Assembly: GCA_028283765.1 (NCBI GenBank)
Contig: JAPWJY010000008.1
Span: 1,431,001-1,495,000 of the forward strand
From: Parvibaculaceae bacterium
GTDB lineage: Bacteria > Pseudomonadota > Alphaproteobacteria > Parvibaculales > Parvibaculaceae
Reading direction: 5' to 3'
DNA length: 64,000 nucleotides
The position numbers were made by a program, and so were the translations under genes. Numbering within the stretch: the stretch's first letter is position 1; each line of letters opens with the position of its first letter. Of the stretch, positions 45,508-54,108 are shown in pieces. The notes beneath the pieces are model-generated. The model was not told the origin of the DNA. It was given only the letters and a program-made list of their open reading frames with translations, and made no database searches.

Positions 45508-46602
45508 ATGATTAATGGAAAATATATTGGTTGTTACATAAATTTTACGGGTATAAATATGGAAAATAGAGACAGTTATAAATATTCTCTCTCACGTGTC
45601 TCCGAATATGCTTATAAAACCGACCCCGGAAGCATTTTTCCCAAGCCACTGATTGCCCGCATACTTGCACATCAGATGCCGAATTCGTTTTCGGTTGCAA
45701 ACATTCCCGTTACGTTTGTTTCCTCTACAGATGAGGAGAACAGCCCAAAATTGCGCCGTGCAGGCAGCCAGGATAATTTTCAAGGATCCGTTATGGTATA
45801 TACGGACCAACAGGGATTTGCCGCCGCTGAGGCCCTGGCGGGAAATTCCTTTGATGATTTTACCGTTTTAGCACGGCAACCCGATTCAATTGGCAGTCCG
45901 GTCACTTATATCCTGCAAACGACAAGGCCGGACTTGAGTGCCGATGTTGACAGCCTCCAGATTACGAGCGGAGATGCCCAGATTGCATTTCCAGGCGATG
46001 CCTTCTTCCCCAATCCCCTCCAAGTGAAAGCTCTGAATAAGTCGGGTAATCCCGTAGAAACCGCTACGATCAATTTTCAAATAGGGGGCGTGACCACAAC
46101 CACGTTTGGAAATGGCAAACTCCAGACATCAGAATCAACCGGCAGTGGCGGGTTAACATCGCCGTTGGTGCTCATTCCCGGGACCACCCCTGCTCTGTTC
46201 AAAGCCACAGCTTCATGCAACGGCAACTCAGTAACCTTCGATCTGGCGCTGGCGCCTGCCAGATCAGGATTTTCCTTCAATCCAGCAGACGGCAACTCCT
46301 TTGCTATTCAAATTGGCAGTTCAACGAACAGAAGAATAAGCCTGCTCGACGAAAATGGGACAGGATGGCCATCCATTATCTGCAATGCCGTAATTTCCCC
46401 TGACAGCAACATAAGCTTCTCCCCATCTCCTCAAGACGCGGGCCATTCAGGACCGCTGGCGACGGACGAGCAAGGCCAGATAAATTTGCCTCCGATAACA
46501 GCAAAGAATGTGATCGGAGGGAGCGCACAACTGACTGTGGAAACAGAATGGGGAACAGCAGCAGCCTATTCCCTTGTGCCATCGCCCATCCGGATCTCTT
46601 GA
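45508..46602 (+). CDS. Ig-like repeat protein, possibly truncated
   Basis: A 364-residue protein made mostly of Ig-like blocks (VKALNKSGNPVETATINFQI; LLDENGTGWPSIICNAVISP) with the same style as the two preceding genes. The N-terminus has no propeller, jelly roll or signal peptide. Two starts are possible, ATG 45508 and ATG 45559 (MENRDSYKYSL); neither has a strong Shine-Dalgarno, and the DNA before it is unusually AT-rich. It may be a remnant of a longer relative that lost its N-terminal domain, or a self-standing small adhesin. It is convergent with the autotransporter gene. Confidence 0.6.
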   Translation: MINGKYIGCYINFTGINMENRDSYKYSLSRVSEYAYKTDPGSIFPKPLIARILAHQMPNSFSVANIPVTFVSSTDEENSPKLRRAGSQDNFQGSVMVYTDQQGFAAAEALAGNSFDDFTVLARQPDSIGSPVTYILQTTRPDLSADVDSLQITSGDAQIAFPGDAFFPNPLQVKALNKSGNPVETATINFQIGGVTTTTFGNGKLQTSESTGSGGLTSPLVLIPGTTPALFKATASCNGNSVTFDLALAPARSGFSFNPADGNSFAIQIGSSTNRRISLLDENGTGWPSIICNAVISPDSNISFSPSPQDAGHSGPLATDEQGQINLPPITAKNVIGGSAQLTVETEWGTAAAYSLVPSPIRIS

Positions 46603-46660
46603 TCTTACGAGCGCAACAGTGACCGTGTGAAAAAGACAATACCTGGGGAGAACCACAAAT

Positions 46661-46697
46661 ATCGTTCAGGAGAAGGCCATGCCTTCCCCTGAACGAT
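46661..46697. terminator. Long inverted repeat between convergent genes
   Basis: ATCGTTCAGGAGAAGGC (46661-46677) and GCCTTCCCCTGAACGAT (46681-46697) pair over 17 bp with one mismatch and a 3-nt loop (CAT). It lies between the stops of the Ig-like gene (+) and the autotransporter (-), so it probably acts as a bidirectional terminator. No long T-run is present on either side. Confidence 0.6.
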
Positions 46698-46727
46698 CAG
46701 GCGCATCACTTTACCGCCACGGATCAT

Positions 46728-49418
46728 CTACCAGATGTAACGCAAGCCCAGATTGACGCCTATTGGCTGCTCAACGCGATGTCCTTTTATATAATCAACA
46801 TCGGCATGAAACTGCAGATTGTCACGCGCCTGCATGACGAATCCTCCCCCGACAAGGCCGCGTGTTCCATTCATGTCATTATTAAAATTCGTCCGGTTAA
46901 GCCTGGTTTCATTACGAGATGCAATCTCCCCGATAATGGCCAGCTTCAGGTAAGGACTTATATAGGAGTCCTCGTCATGAAGGGTGAAGGAAGCTCCAAA
47001 TCGCGTTCCAGTCTGCCCACGGATCGATCCGGCAGTATCCTGGTCGACATTCATACCATTATCGAGAGAAAAACTGTCTCCGTTACGCTGGAAAGCAGCA
47101 ATCTGTGCATAAGGCTGGGCATAGGCACTTGAGAACAGAGGAATCTTCTTGCCGATCTCGACCGAAGTGCCACCTCCCCAATTATGAAAAGACCCCTTTG
47201 ACTTGCCACCACCATTCATCCATACATTCGCTTTGCTCGAGAACTCATTCAGCTTGAGAATAGTATCCACATAAAAATTGGATTCGCTGAACCATGTGGC
47301 ATATCCCCCCAGCGAATAGCTGTCGATCGTGCCATTTGAGTCACCAGAAAAGGACAGATCAGATCTGCTATAGCCAAACATTCCACCTAGGTACCATGTG
47401 CCACCGTTAACCGTTATCCTCTTGTCGGCCCCGGTCACAAAGCCGAACATTCTATGTTTGTAATTCACGCCTGTTGACGATGCCATGTCATAACGGCGCC
47501 CGAACGCGATACCCCAGACATCATTGCTCTTCATCTGCCCCGCACGAAGCTCGCCCATACGCTGTTCGAGTATGGTGTTTTCTCCAAACCAGATCGTTGG
47601 CGTAGAATTAGTCAGACCAAGAACTGTTTTTGAGGAATTTGACAGATTGGGCTGAGATATCGGTTGAACTGGGGAGACTGGAGGGACTGGAGGGCCGGAC
47701 GGAGGAGGATTGTCAGGGTCTGCCGTAACAAGATTCCAGTCGTTCCCCTGATGCACGAGCTGGTACGCATAGACACCGACGTCCACCCGCTGGCCATCCA
47801 GCGTGAAATTGGCTGCCCCCGCTCCGACCGTCGCAACCACGGGAATAACATAGATTCCAGATCCGGGATCCGTTCCTCTGCCGGATATATGCAAAATATG
47901 ATTTCCATCAGCCGTTCCCGTCACATTCAACAGATCAGCAGCTCCGGTATCAAAATTGGCATTCATATGAAAATTGCCGTCTCCCGAGAGATTGGCAACA
48001 GTGAGAACATTGTTTGCTCCCGGTGCGCGGCTCAACCTCACCGTGCCGCCTTGAGTCATTTTCAGATTGCCGATGCCGGATGACCCGGTCATCACGAAAG
48101 CACCAGTCGGGCTAATATCCATTTCGGACACTCTGGAAGCCATACCGATTATCATTGCATTGTCATTGAGGGAGACGTTCATGGTCGCGCCACCTGAATT
48201 GTCAAGATTGCCATTCAGGGAGGCATTGCTGACCGACATCATGGCGCTTGCACCGGTATTCGTTTCCAGAATAGTTCCGTTGCCCCCGACCAGTTGAGCA
48301 TTGTTCCTTACATCGAGAGTCAATGTATTGAATGCGCCTTCGACTCTGACCGCCGCGCCGGTTCCACCGATCGCGCTGGCGTTATCAATCGCAACAGAAG
48401 AGATACCCAAGACGCCCGAGTCTACAGAGGATTTTACCAGGACACCATTGCGTCCACCACTTACGATAGTACCATCTGAAAGGGTTACAGATGGAGGCGG
48501 CGGGCCATTTGCCACAAGAAAGTCATTGGAAATTTCCACCCCCCCTCCCAGAGCACCCTCTCCTGCAATAGAGGCCGATTGATCTGCAGACAGCGTTGCG
48601 CCGGGCGTAAGAATTATACCTGCACCAGATGAATCTGCGACTATGCCAGTGCCTGTAATAGATCCACCATGCATAACATAAACCGTGGGGCCGATCAGAC
48701 CGGCCCCATTACTGTCCGATTTTATTTTTGCGCCTGTAGTTGTGATATATATTACACCTCCTCCATTTGAACTTAAGGTGTTTATTGCATTTCCTTTTGA
48801 ATTAATCGCAGATCCGTTTATAGTTATATTGACTGGTTGCGGGAACATGGTACTTATAAGGATACCGAGTTCATTGCTTTCGACATGAGTCCTTGCCGAC
48901 ATGGTCATAGATGTATCGCTAGAATAAATCGCGGCATTGCTATCTATACCCGTAAGCTTCTCCACCAGCACATTATCGAACTCAGCAATATCATCTGATT
49001 TTGTGAAGCTCAGAACAAAGTTCTGAATCTCCGTCCCCGTCAGCACGGCCTGCGTCGACTCGCCCACGCCAGCACTCAACTTGCCCATGATATTCGTTGC
49101 CCCCAAGACTGTCCCTCCACCCTTGACGATGAGTTTTGCACCAGCGGCAACCTGTGAAACTGAGAGGGAGTCTTCTGTTGAAAAAGTAGACCCGACAATG
49201 CCGCCATTGGCGACTGTGAGTGTGGCTGGCGAGGAAACAGTAAATCCCGGATTGATGGGCCCGGTAGACTCGGATAAATCCGTTGATACCGTCTGATCAG
49301 ATGTCACTATCAAGGTTGCTTTGGCCTGGCTGCTAACCAGGAGTACCAGAGCAACACCCCCCGCAATACCCAACTGAAACGGCCCGCGCCCTGTGGGCAT
49401 GATTTTCGATTTTCTCAT
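46728..49418 (-). CDS. Autotransporter with pertactin-like passenger
   Basis: An 896-residue type V secreted protein. A long signal region (MRKSKIMPTGRGPFQLGIAG, then a hydrophobic core to AKA) precedes a beta-helical passenger of about 560 residues rich in Gly, Ser, Thr, Asn. Its recurring patterns (LSDGTIVSGGRNGVLVKSS; VTVGAGAANFTLDG) resemble pertactin-type passengers. A Pro-rich linker (DNPPPSGPPVPPVSPVQP) leads to an approximately 270-residue beta-barrel domain. That domain ends in an aromatic residue (final residues LGLRYIW). A TTG at 49445 could start it, but ATG 49418 has AGGGCAAAGAC in front. Likely an adhesin or surface protein. Confidence 0.85.
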   Translation of the reverse strand: MRKSKIMPTGRGPFQLGIAGGVALVLLVSSQAKATLIVTSDQTVSTDLSESTGPINPGFTVSSPATLTVANGGIVGSTFSTEDSLSVSQVAAGAKLIVKGGGTVLGATNIMGKLSAGVGESTQAVLTGTEIQNFVLSFTKSDDIAEFDNVLVEKLTGIDSNAAIYSSDTSMTMSARTHVESNELGILISTMFPQPVNITINGSAINSKGNAINTLSSNGGGVIYITTTGAKIKSDSNGAGLIGPTVYVMHGGSITGTGIVADSSGAGIILTPGATLSADQSASIAGEGALGGGVEISNDFLVANGPPPPSVTLSDGTIVSGGRNGVLVKSSVDSGVLGISSVAIDNASAIGGTGAAVRVEGAFNTLTLDVRNNAQLVGGNGTILETNTGASAMMSVSNASLNGNLDNSGGATMNVSLNDNAMIIGMASRVSEMDISPTGAFVMTGSSGIGNLKMTQGGTVRLSRAPGANNVLTVANLSGDGNFHMNANFDTGAADLLNVTGTADGNHILHISGRGTDPGSGIYVIPVVATVGAGAANFTLDGQRVDVGVYAYQLVHQGNDWNLVTADPDNPPPSGPPVPPVSPVQPISQPNLSNSSKTVLGLTNSTPTIWFGENTILEQRMGELRAGQMKSNDVWGIAFGRRYDMASSTGVNYKHRMFGFVTGADKRITVNGGTWYLGGMFGYSRSDLSFSGDSNGTIDSYSLGGYATWFSESNFYVDTILKLNEFSSKANVWMNGGGKSKGSFHNWGGGTSVEIGKKIPLFSSAYAQPYAQIAAFQRNGDSFSLDNGMNVDQDTAGSIRGQTGTRFGASFTLHDEDSYISPYLKLAIIGEIASRNETRLNRTNFNNDMNGTRGLVGGGFVMQARDNLQFHADVDYIKGHRVEQPIGVNLGLRYIW

Positions 49419-49783
49419 GTCTTTGCCCTGAAATATCTTTGCCAAAAAAGAGACACATCATTTTAAATATTCACTATACGGAATTACTTATGAACTAGCC
49501 GCACAAGGCTCCTTATCCTTGAGAAGAATTTGTTTTAAAATACGGGAGATTAAGTTCTGAATGGGGAGCATCTATACCATTGTGATAAAATTCGAATGGT
49601 ATAGATGCCATTTTAATGTCAGTGTGATGGCGACAGAAACATCTACCCTGCATCATTCATCCCGGAAAGGCCGGGCTCCGCATGAATGCGGTTTACCGAC
49701 AGAGTCTGAATCTCACGGAAAGAAGCTCACGGAAAATTGATACAAGGTTACTACATCAGTACAGCATCCGGCCTTGTTTTTAT
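49419..49783. other. AT-rich region upstream of the autotransporter
   Basis: About 365 nt of AT-rich DNA with no gene I can support. It contains the perfect inverted repeat at 49568-49608 and must hold the autotransporter promoter. It also contains the end of the VOC-gene transcript. Confidence 0.5.
49568..49608. repeat. Perfect 14-bp inverted repeat upstream of the autotransporter
   Basis: GCATCTATACCATT (49568-49581) and AATGGTATAGATGC (49595-49608) are perfectly complementary arms around a 13-nt centre. It stands 150 nt upstream of the autotransporter start and 176 nt after the VOC-gene stop. It is followed by CATTTTAATG on the + strand. It could be an operator, a terminator or a small RNA stem; I cannot decide. 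Confidence 0.55.
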
Positions 49784-50599
49784 TCAGACGTGATGCAGCC
49801 TCATGGCGACGCCACCTATGGTGACAGCGCATTCAGCCGTCTCGATGCCAAAGCTTTCCGCCCGGCCCACATAGAGGTCCGGGTCAACAACCGCCAGATC
49901 AAGGGCTGTGAAACCGGTCCCGGCACGCCCTGACGCCTCCGTAAATTCGATTGTGCCATTATCGAGCCGGATGGCAGCGGGATGGCCCGGGATGGTCTCC
50001 GACTCCAGCAGGCCGGCCCAGCGCTGCGCCACGGCGGCCGGGTCATCGGCCTGGATGCGGGCACCCATAATGCCGGCAATGCCGGGCTCCGCCATGGACG
50101 CCTGCCAGTCCGGGCCCGCAGGCGTCCATGGACCCAGCCTGTCACGCCATGAGCGGCCATCGTCCTGCGTGTCGATCGAGGTCAGCACGCCGTTGAAATC
50201 GGCCGGGTGAAAATGCGTGAATGTATAATCAGGCCGGTCAAGCTTTGCGATGGTGCGAATGCCCTGCTCTTCCAGACGGACCCGATGGCGCAACGCGTCG
50301 GGCACCTGAAAAATCAGCATGTAGCCCGCATCGCCGCCACGCCTTTCAAGATAGCGCGCAGCCGAAGCATCGGGGGTGACCGGCTGGACGATCTCGATGA
50401 ATTCCCCGCCAAACGGCAACACCGCGTTGACCAATCCATAAGTGGCGACGGCTGGATCGCGGTAAGCGACTTTCAGGCCAAAAACCGCTGCAAGATCCGC
50501 AACTACGGGATCGAGATCGCGGGCAACAAGAGCAACCTGCCGTAGACGTATCATTTCAAATAATCTCAATCCGGGTGCCTGGAACTGCTGCATATCCAT
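49784..50599 (-). CDS. VOC-superfamily protein (glyoxalase/dioxygenase-like)
   Basis: A 271-residue protein with two beta-alpha-beta modules typical of vicinal oxygen chelate proteins. The first begins LRQVALVARDLDPVVADLAA and has a conserved-looking His/Glu distribution (FIEIVQPVTP). The ATG at 50599 is supported by AAGGTGCT just before it; the internal ATG at 50554 (MIRLRQVALV) is a possible alternative. Divergent from the monooxygenase gene at 50950 across 350 nt, so it may be part of the same catabolic unit, but the substrate is unknown. Confidence 0.75.
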   Translation of the reverse strand: MDMQQFQAPGLRLFEMIRLRQVALVARDLDPVVADLAAVFGLKVAYRDPAVATYGLVNAVLPFGGEFIEIVQPVTPDASAARYLERRGGDAGYMLIFQVPDALRHRVRLEEQGIRTIAKLDRPDYTFTHFHPADFNGVLTSIDTQDDGRSWRDRLGPWTPAGPDWQASMAEPGIAGIMGARIQADDPAAVAQRWAGLLESETIPGHPAAIRLDNGTIEFTEASGRAGTGFTALDLAVVDPDLYVGRAESFGIETAECAVTIGGVAMRLHHV

Positions 50600-50949
50600 A
50601 GCACCTTATTGATCCCTGTACGAATAATATATTTGACGGGAAAGCAATGGAAGATGCCGACATTTTTGTATATGATTCTGACCGTGATTTTACCCTGCAC
50701 GCGCCGCTGGTGCGTGTATCGTCAGCAGGTGAAGATACAAAATTGGCTGGGCTATCTCCTGCTGGACAACCCTGCGTCAATTGTGACATGGCTCATTTGC
50801 AGATAGCATTTGAACGTCAAACCCATTCGCTACAGAATATTGGTGATAATTTGTCAGTTAGCGACAGGCTGCCCCTTTCAGCCATGTGAGCCAAGTTGCC
50901 CATATGAGCAGGAAAGGAGAGCAGAAGTAACAAAAGAAAGAAGCTACAG
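50600..50949. other. Intergenic region between the VOC and monooxygenase genes
   Basis: 350 nt carrying the divergent promoters of two neighbouring oxidative genes. The short open frames in it show no recognisable protein features. No clear inverted repeat was seen. Confidence 0.5.
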
Positions 50950-52467
50950 ATGACAGGGACAGAAACACTCACAAAACCCGGCCTCCAGGATGCTGCACCG
51001 CAACAGGCCAAGCATTACGATGTCCTGATTGCCGGCGCGGGCATTTCCGGGATTGGCGCGGCCTATCATATGACCACGCAGTGCCCCGACATGAGCTTCA
51101 TCGTTCTTGATGCTCTGGACAGTTTCGGCGGCACCTGGCACACGCACCGCTATCCGGGCATCCGCTCTGACAGCGACCTGTACACGTTCGGCTATCGTTT
51201 CAAACCGTGGACAGGCGACCCCATCGCCAGCGCGGACAAGATCCTCGCCTATATGAACGAGGTCATCGAGGAAAACGATCTGGACCGGCATATCCGTTAC
51301 CGCCACAAGATCGTTTCGGCGAACTGGTCGAACGAGGACAAGCTGTGGACGCTCGAGGCCCAGCGGACAGATACAAAGGAAATTGTCCGCTTCACGACGA
51401 ATTTCCTGTGGATGTGTCAGGGCTATTACCGCCATTCGGAAGGCTATACGCCCGAATGGGACGGCATGGACAAGTTCAAGGGCCAGATAGTCCATCCCCA
51501 GACATGGCCGGAAGATCTCGACTACAAGGGCAAAAAAGTAATCGTGATCGGTTCGGGCGCCACGGCGGCGACCCTTGTACCGGCAATCGCGGGCGACACG
51601 GCTCATGTCACCCTGCTCCAGCGTTCCCCGACCTATTTCATCCCGGGCCGCAACGCGAACGATCTCGCCGACACGCTGCGCCAGTTGCAGGTCGACGAGA
51701 CATGGATTCATGAAATCGTCCGCCGGAAGATTCTTTTCGACCAGGACGAATTCACCCGCCGCTCCATCGAGGAGCCCGAGGTGGTGAAGCAGGAGCTTCT
51801 GGAGGGCGTGCGCGCCTATCTTGGCCCCGACTTCGACATCGACAAGCATTTCACCCCCAGCTATCGCCCATGGCGGCAGCGCATTGCCTTCGTGCCGGAT
51901 GGCGACATCTTCCAGGGGATCAGCTCAGGCAAAGCCTCGGTGGTGACCGATGAAATAGAACGCTTCACGGAGAAAGGCATTCTCCTGAAATCGGGCGCGG
52001 AACTGGAGGCGGACATCATCGTGACCGCCACCGGCTTCAATCTCAACGTGCTGGGCGATATCGCGTTCAGCATCGACGAAAAGCCCCTCGTCTTTTCCGA
52101 TACAGTGACCTATCGCGGCATGATGTTTACCGGCGTGCCCAATCTTGTCTGGGTTTTCGGTTATTTCCGCGCGAGCTGGACGCTCAGGGTCGATATGCTG
52201 GCCGATTTCGTCTGTGCGCTGCTTAACCACATGAAGGAAAAGGGCGTAGGCAAGGTCACGCCTGTGCTGCGCCCTGAAGACAAGGACATGCCCCTGCTCC
52301 CGTGGATCGACCCGGAAAACTTCAATCCGGGATACCTCATGCGCGGGATGCACCTTCTGCCGAAACGCGGCGACAAGCCGGAGTGGCAGCACACCCAGGA
52401 TTACTGGGTGGAAAAGGACGTGTTCAAGAACATCGATCTTGACGACATCGTGTTCTCATACGAATAG
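50950..52467 (+). CDS. Flavin-containing (Baeyer-Villiger-type) monooxygenase
   Basis: A 505-residue FAD/NADPH monooxygenase. Rossmann motif 1 is VLIAGAGISGIGAAYHM (GxGxxG). The BVMO fingerprint FxGxxxHxxxWP is present exactly as FKGQIVHPQTWPED near residue 176. The second nucleotide-binding motif is VIVIGSGATAATLVPAI. A family-typical FGGTWHTHRYPGIRSDSD region is also present. Such enzymes insert oxygen into ketones or oxidise thio- or N-compounds; the substrate is unknown. GTAACAAAAGAAAGAAG precedes the start. A strong hairpin terminator follows. It is divergent from the VOC gene. Confidence 0.88.
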   Translation: MTGTETLTKPGLQDAAPQQAKHYDVLIAGAGISGIGAAYHMTTQCPDMSFIVLDALDSFGGTWHTHRYPGIRSDSDLYTFGYRFKPWTGDPIASADKILAYMNEVIEENDLDRHIRYRHKIVSANWSNEDKLWTLEAQRTDTKEIVRFTTNFLWMCQGYYRHSEGYTPEWDGMDKFKGQIVHPQTWPEDLDYKGKKVIVIGSGATAATLVPAIAGDTAHVTLLQRSPTYFIPGRNANDLADTLRQLQVDETWIHEIVRRKILFDQDEFTRRSIEEPEVVKQELLEGVRAYLGPDFDIDKHFTPSYRPWRQRIAFVPDGDIFQGISSGKASVVTDEIERFTEKGILLKSGAELEADIIVTATGFNLNVLGDIAFSIDEKPLVFSDTVTYRGMMFTGVPNLVWVFGYFRASWTLRVDMLADFVCALLNHMKEKGVGKVTPVLRPEDKDMPLLPWIDPENFNPGYLMRGMHLLPKRGDKPEWQHTQDYWVEKDVFKNIDLDDIVFSYE

Positions 52468-52496
52468 ATCTCGCGTGGCGTTTCGCCCCGACACAA

Positions 52497-52536
52497 ATCC
52501 ACCGGCTTGTGAATTGCAGGCCGGTGGATATTTTTT
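52497..52536. terminator. Intrinsic terminator between monooxygenase and flavin reductase
   Basis: ATCCACCGGC (52497-52506) pairs with GCCGGTGGAT (52520-52529), followed by a T-run ATTTTTT (52530-52536). It terminates the + strand monooxygenase and may stop the minus-strand flavin reductase transcript as well. Confidence 0.85.
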
Positions 52537-52546
52537 GGTGCGGGCC

Positions 52547-53107
52547 CTACAACATTTCGGGCCGGAACCTGCCGCGGCGGCTGATGATCTTGCCGGATAC
52601 CATGAAAACGCCATCGCCGGTGTAATGCAGGGTTTCAGGATGTTTGGGCGAAGGGGCGACATGCGCCTTCACCACTTCGAAAATGAAAAAATTATATCTG
52701 TCGACAAGACAATCATCGCTGAGCCTGCACTCGAAATTCGCGTGGCATTCCCGTATCAGCGGCGCCGTAACCTTCTCGGCCGGATCGGCTGTCAGTTCGA
52801 AATGCTTGAACTTGTCGATTTCGCTTCCGGTGCTGTTGCCGATGCCGACCACCTTGTTGGTGAGGGCTGTCGTCGGCAGATTGATCACGCACTCGCCACT
52901 ATCGCGGATCATCTGAAAGCTGTGATTGCCGCCAGCGATGACACAACCCACCAGAGACGGCGTAAATTCCATCACGGTATGCCATCCCATGGTCATGATG
53001 TTGGTTTTGCCACGACATGATGACGACACAAGGACAATGGGACCGGGTTCGAGATAGCGTCTTGCCAACGAGACCGGCAGATCGGCTTTTCTGTCATATT
53101 TTGCCAT
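52547..53107 (-). CDS. Flavin reductase-like (FMN-binding split barrel) protein
   Basis: A 186-residue protein of the flavin reductase-like domain family. Typical signature segments are PGPIVLVSSSCRGKTNIMTM, HTVMEFTPSLVGCVIAGGNH, and GECVINLPTTALTNKVVGIG. These proteins bind FMN and reduce or supply flavins, or act as FMN-dependent oxidoreductases. It sits convergent with the monooxygenase, which itself needs only FAD/NADPH, so a direct partnership is not implied. It follows N-carbamoylputrescine amidase on the minus strand with 46 nt between them. Confidence 0.82.
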   Translation of the reverse strand: MAKYDRKADLPVSLARRYLEPGPIVLVSSSCRGKTNIMTMGWHTVMEFTPSLVGCVIAGGNHSFQMIRDSGECVINLPTTALTNKVVGIGNSTGSEIDKFKHFELTADPAEKVTAPLIRECHANFECRLSDDCLVDRYNFFIFEVVKAHVAPSPKHPETLHYTGDGVFMVSGKIISRRGRFRPEML

Positions 53108-53153
53108 CCCGTTTCCCCTCTTCGTCCATAATCAGTTGTTCAGGCTGAGCCCC

Positions 53154-54044
53154 CTACTTTATCGAAGCGTGCCGGTTCTCCCCGTCCAGCGTAAGCAGCG
53201 TCCCGTAAAGTTCCGGGCGGCGATCACGGAAAAGCCCCCAGGCGGCGCGCTGTTCGGCAAGGGCGTCGAGATCGAAACTGGCGGTCAACACGGTTTCACT
53301 TACCCGGTCGGCTTCGGCGACTTTGGCGCCGGTCGCATCCGCGATGAAGGATGAGCCGTAGAAGGTGATGGATGTGCCCTTTTTGCCGGGCTCGACGCCG
53401 ATCCGGTTGGAGGCCACGACCGGCATCAGATTGGCGCCGGCATGGCCCTGCATCACACGTTGCCAATGGGCGCTCGATTCAAGCGCCGGGTCGTGCGGTT
53501 CCGAACCGATGGCTGTCGGGTAAAGGAGAATTTCAGCTCCCTTCAGCGCCATCGAACGGGCGCATTCCGGAAACCACTGATCCCAGCATATCCCCACCCC
53601 GATGGCGGCGTGTTTCGTCTGCCAGACCTTGAAGCCGGTATCGCCGGGATTGAAATAATATTTCTCGGTATAGCCCGGACCATCGGGAATATGGCTCTTG
53701 CGGTAGATGCCGGGCACGCTGCCATCCGCATCAATGATCGCCACGCTGTTGAAATGGGCCTGCCCTGCCAGCTCGAAAAAGCTGATTGGCAGCACAACGT
53801 CCAGTTCACGCGCCAATGTCTGAAAGTGGGCAATGAGCGGGTTGTCCTGCAGAGGCTTTGCCAGAGCAAAGAAATCGCCTATCTGGTCCTGACAGAAATA
53901 GGGCGCTTCAAACAATTCCTGAATGAGGATGATCTGCGCGCCTTTGGCATGAGCCTCGCGCACAAGCTTTTCGGCACGGGCGATATTGCCGGGAATATCC
54001 CAGTCACACGCCATCTGGGTTGCCGCTACCGTCACGTTACGCAT
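53154..54044 (-). CDS. aguB: N-carbamoylputrescine amidase
   Basis: A 296-residue nitrilase-superfamily amidase. The catalytic triad is E in ILIQELFEAPYFCQDQIGD, K in GIYRKSHIPDGPGYTEKYYF, and C in VGVGICWDQWFPECARS-type sequence (here VGICWDQWFPECARS). It converts N-carbamoylputrescine to putrescine, CO2 and ammonia in arginine-to-polyamine conversion. No agmatine deiminase gene is visible nearby. The frame is open from 54059, but ATG 54044 (MRNVTVAATQM) has GAGGACGG in front and begins the conserved N-terminus. Confidence 0.9.
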   Translation of the reverse strand: MRNVTVAATQMACDWDIPGNIARAEKLVREAHAKGAQIILIQELFEAPYFCQDQIGDFFALAKPLQDNPLIAHFQTLARELDVVLPISFFELAGQAHFNSVAIIDADGSVPGIYRKSHIPDGPGYTEKYYFNPGDTGFKVWQTKHAAIGVGICWDQWFPECARSMALKGAEILLYPTAIGSEPHDPALESSAHWQRVMQGHAGANLMPVVASNRIGVEPGKKGTSITFYGSSFIADATGAKVAEADRVSETVLTASFDLDALAEQRAAWGLFRDRRPELYGTLLTLDGENRHASIK

Positions 54045-54108
54045 CTGGTCCGTCCTCATGGATAAAGTGCAGGTGCAGATTAGGCGAGGACGGGACGGGC
54101 GTCGACGG

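Noticed and set aside
50647-50889. 80-codon frame in the VOC/monooxygenase gap
   Set aside because: No ribosome site, no family features, and the divergent-promoter position explains the gap better.
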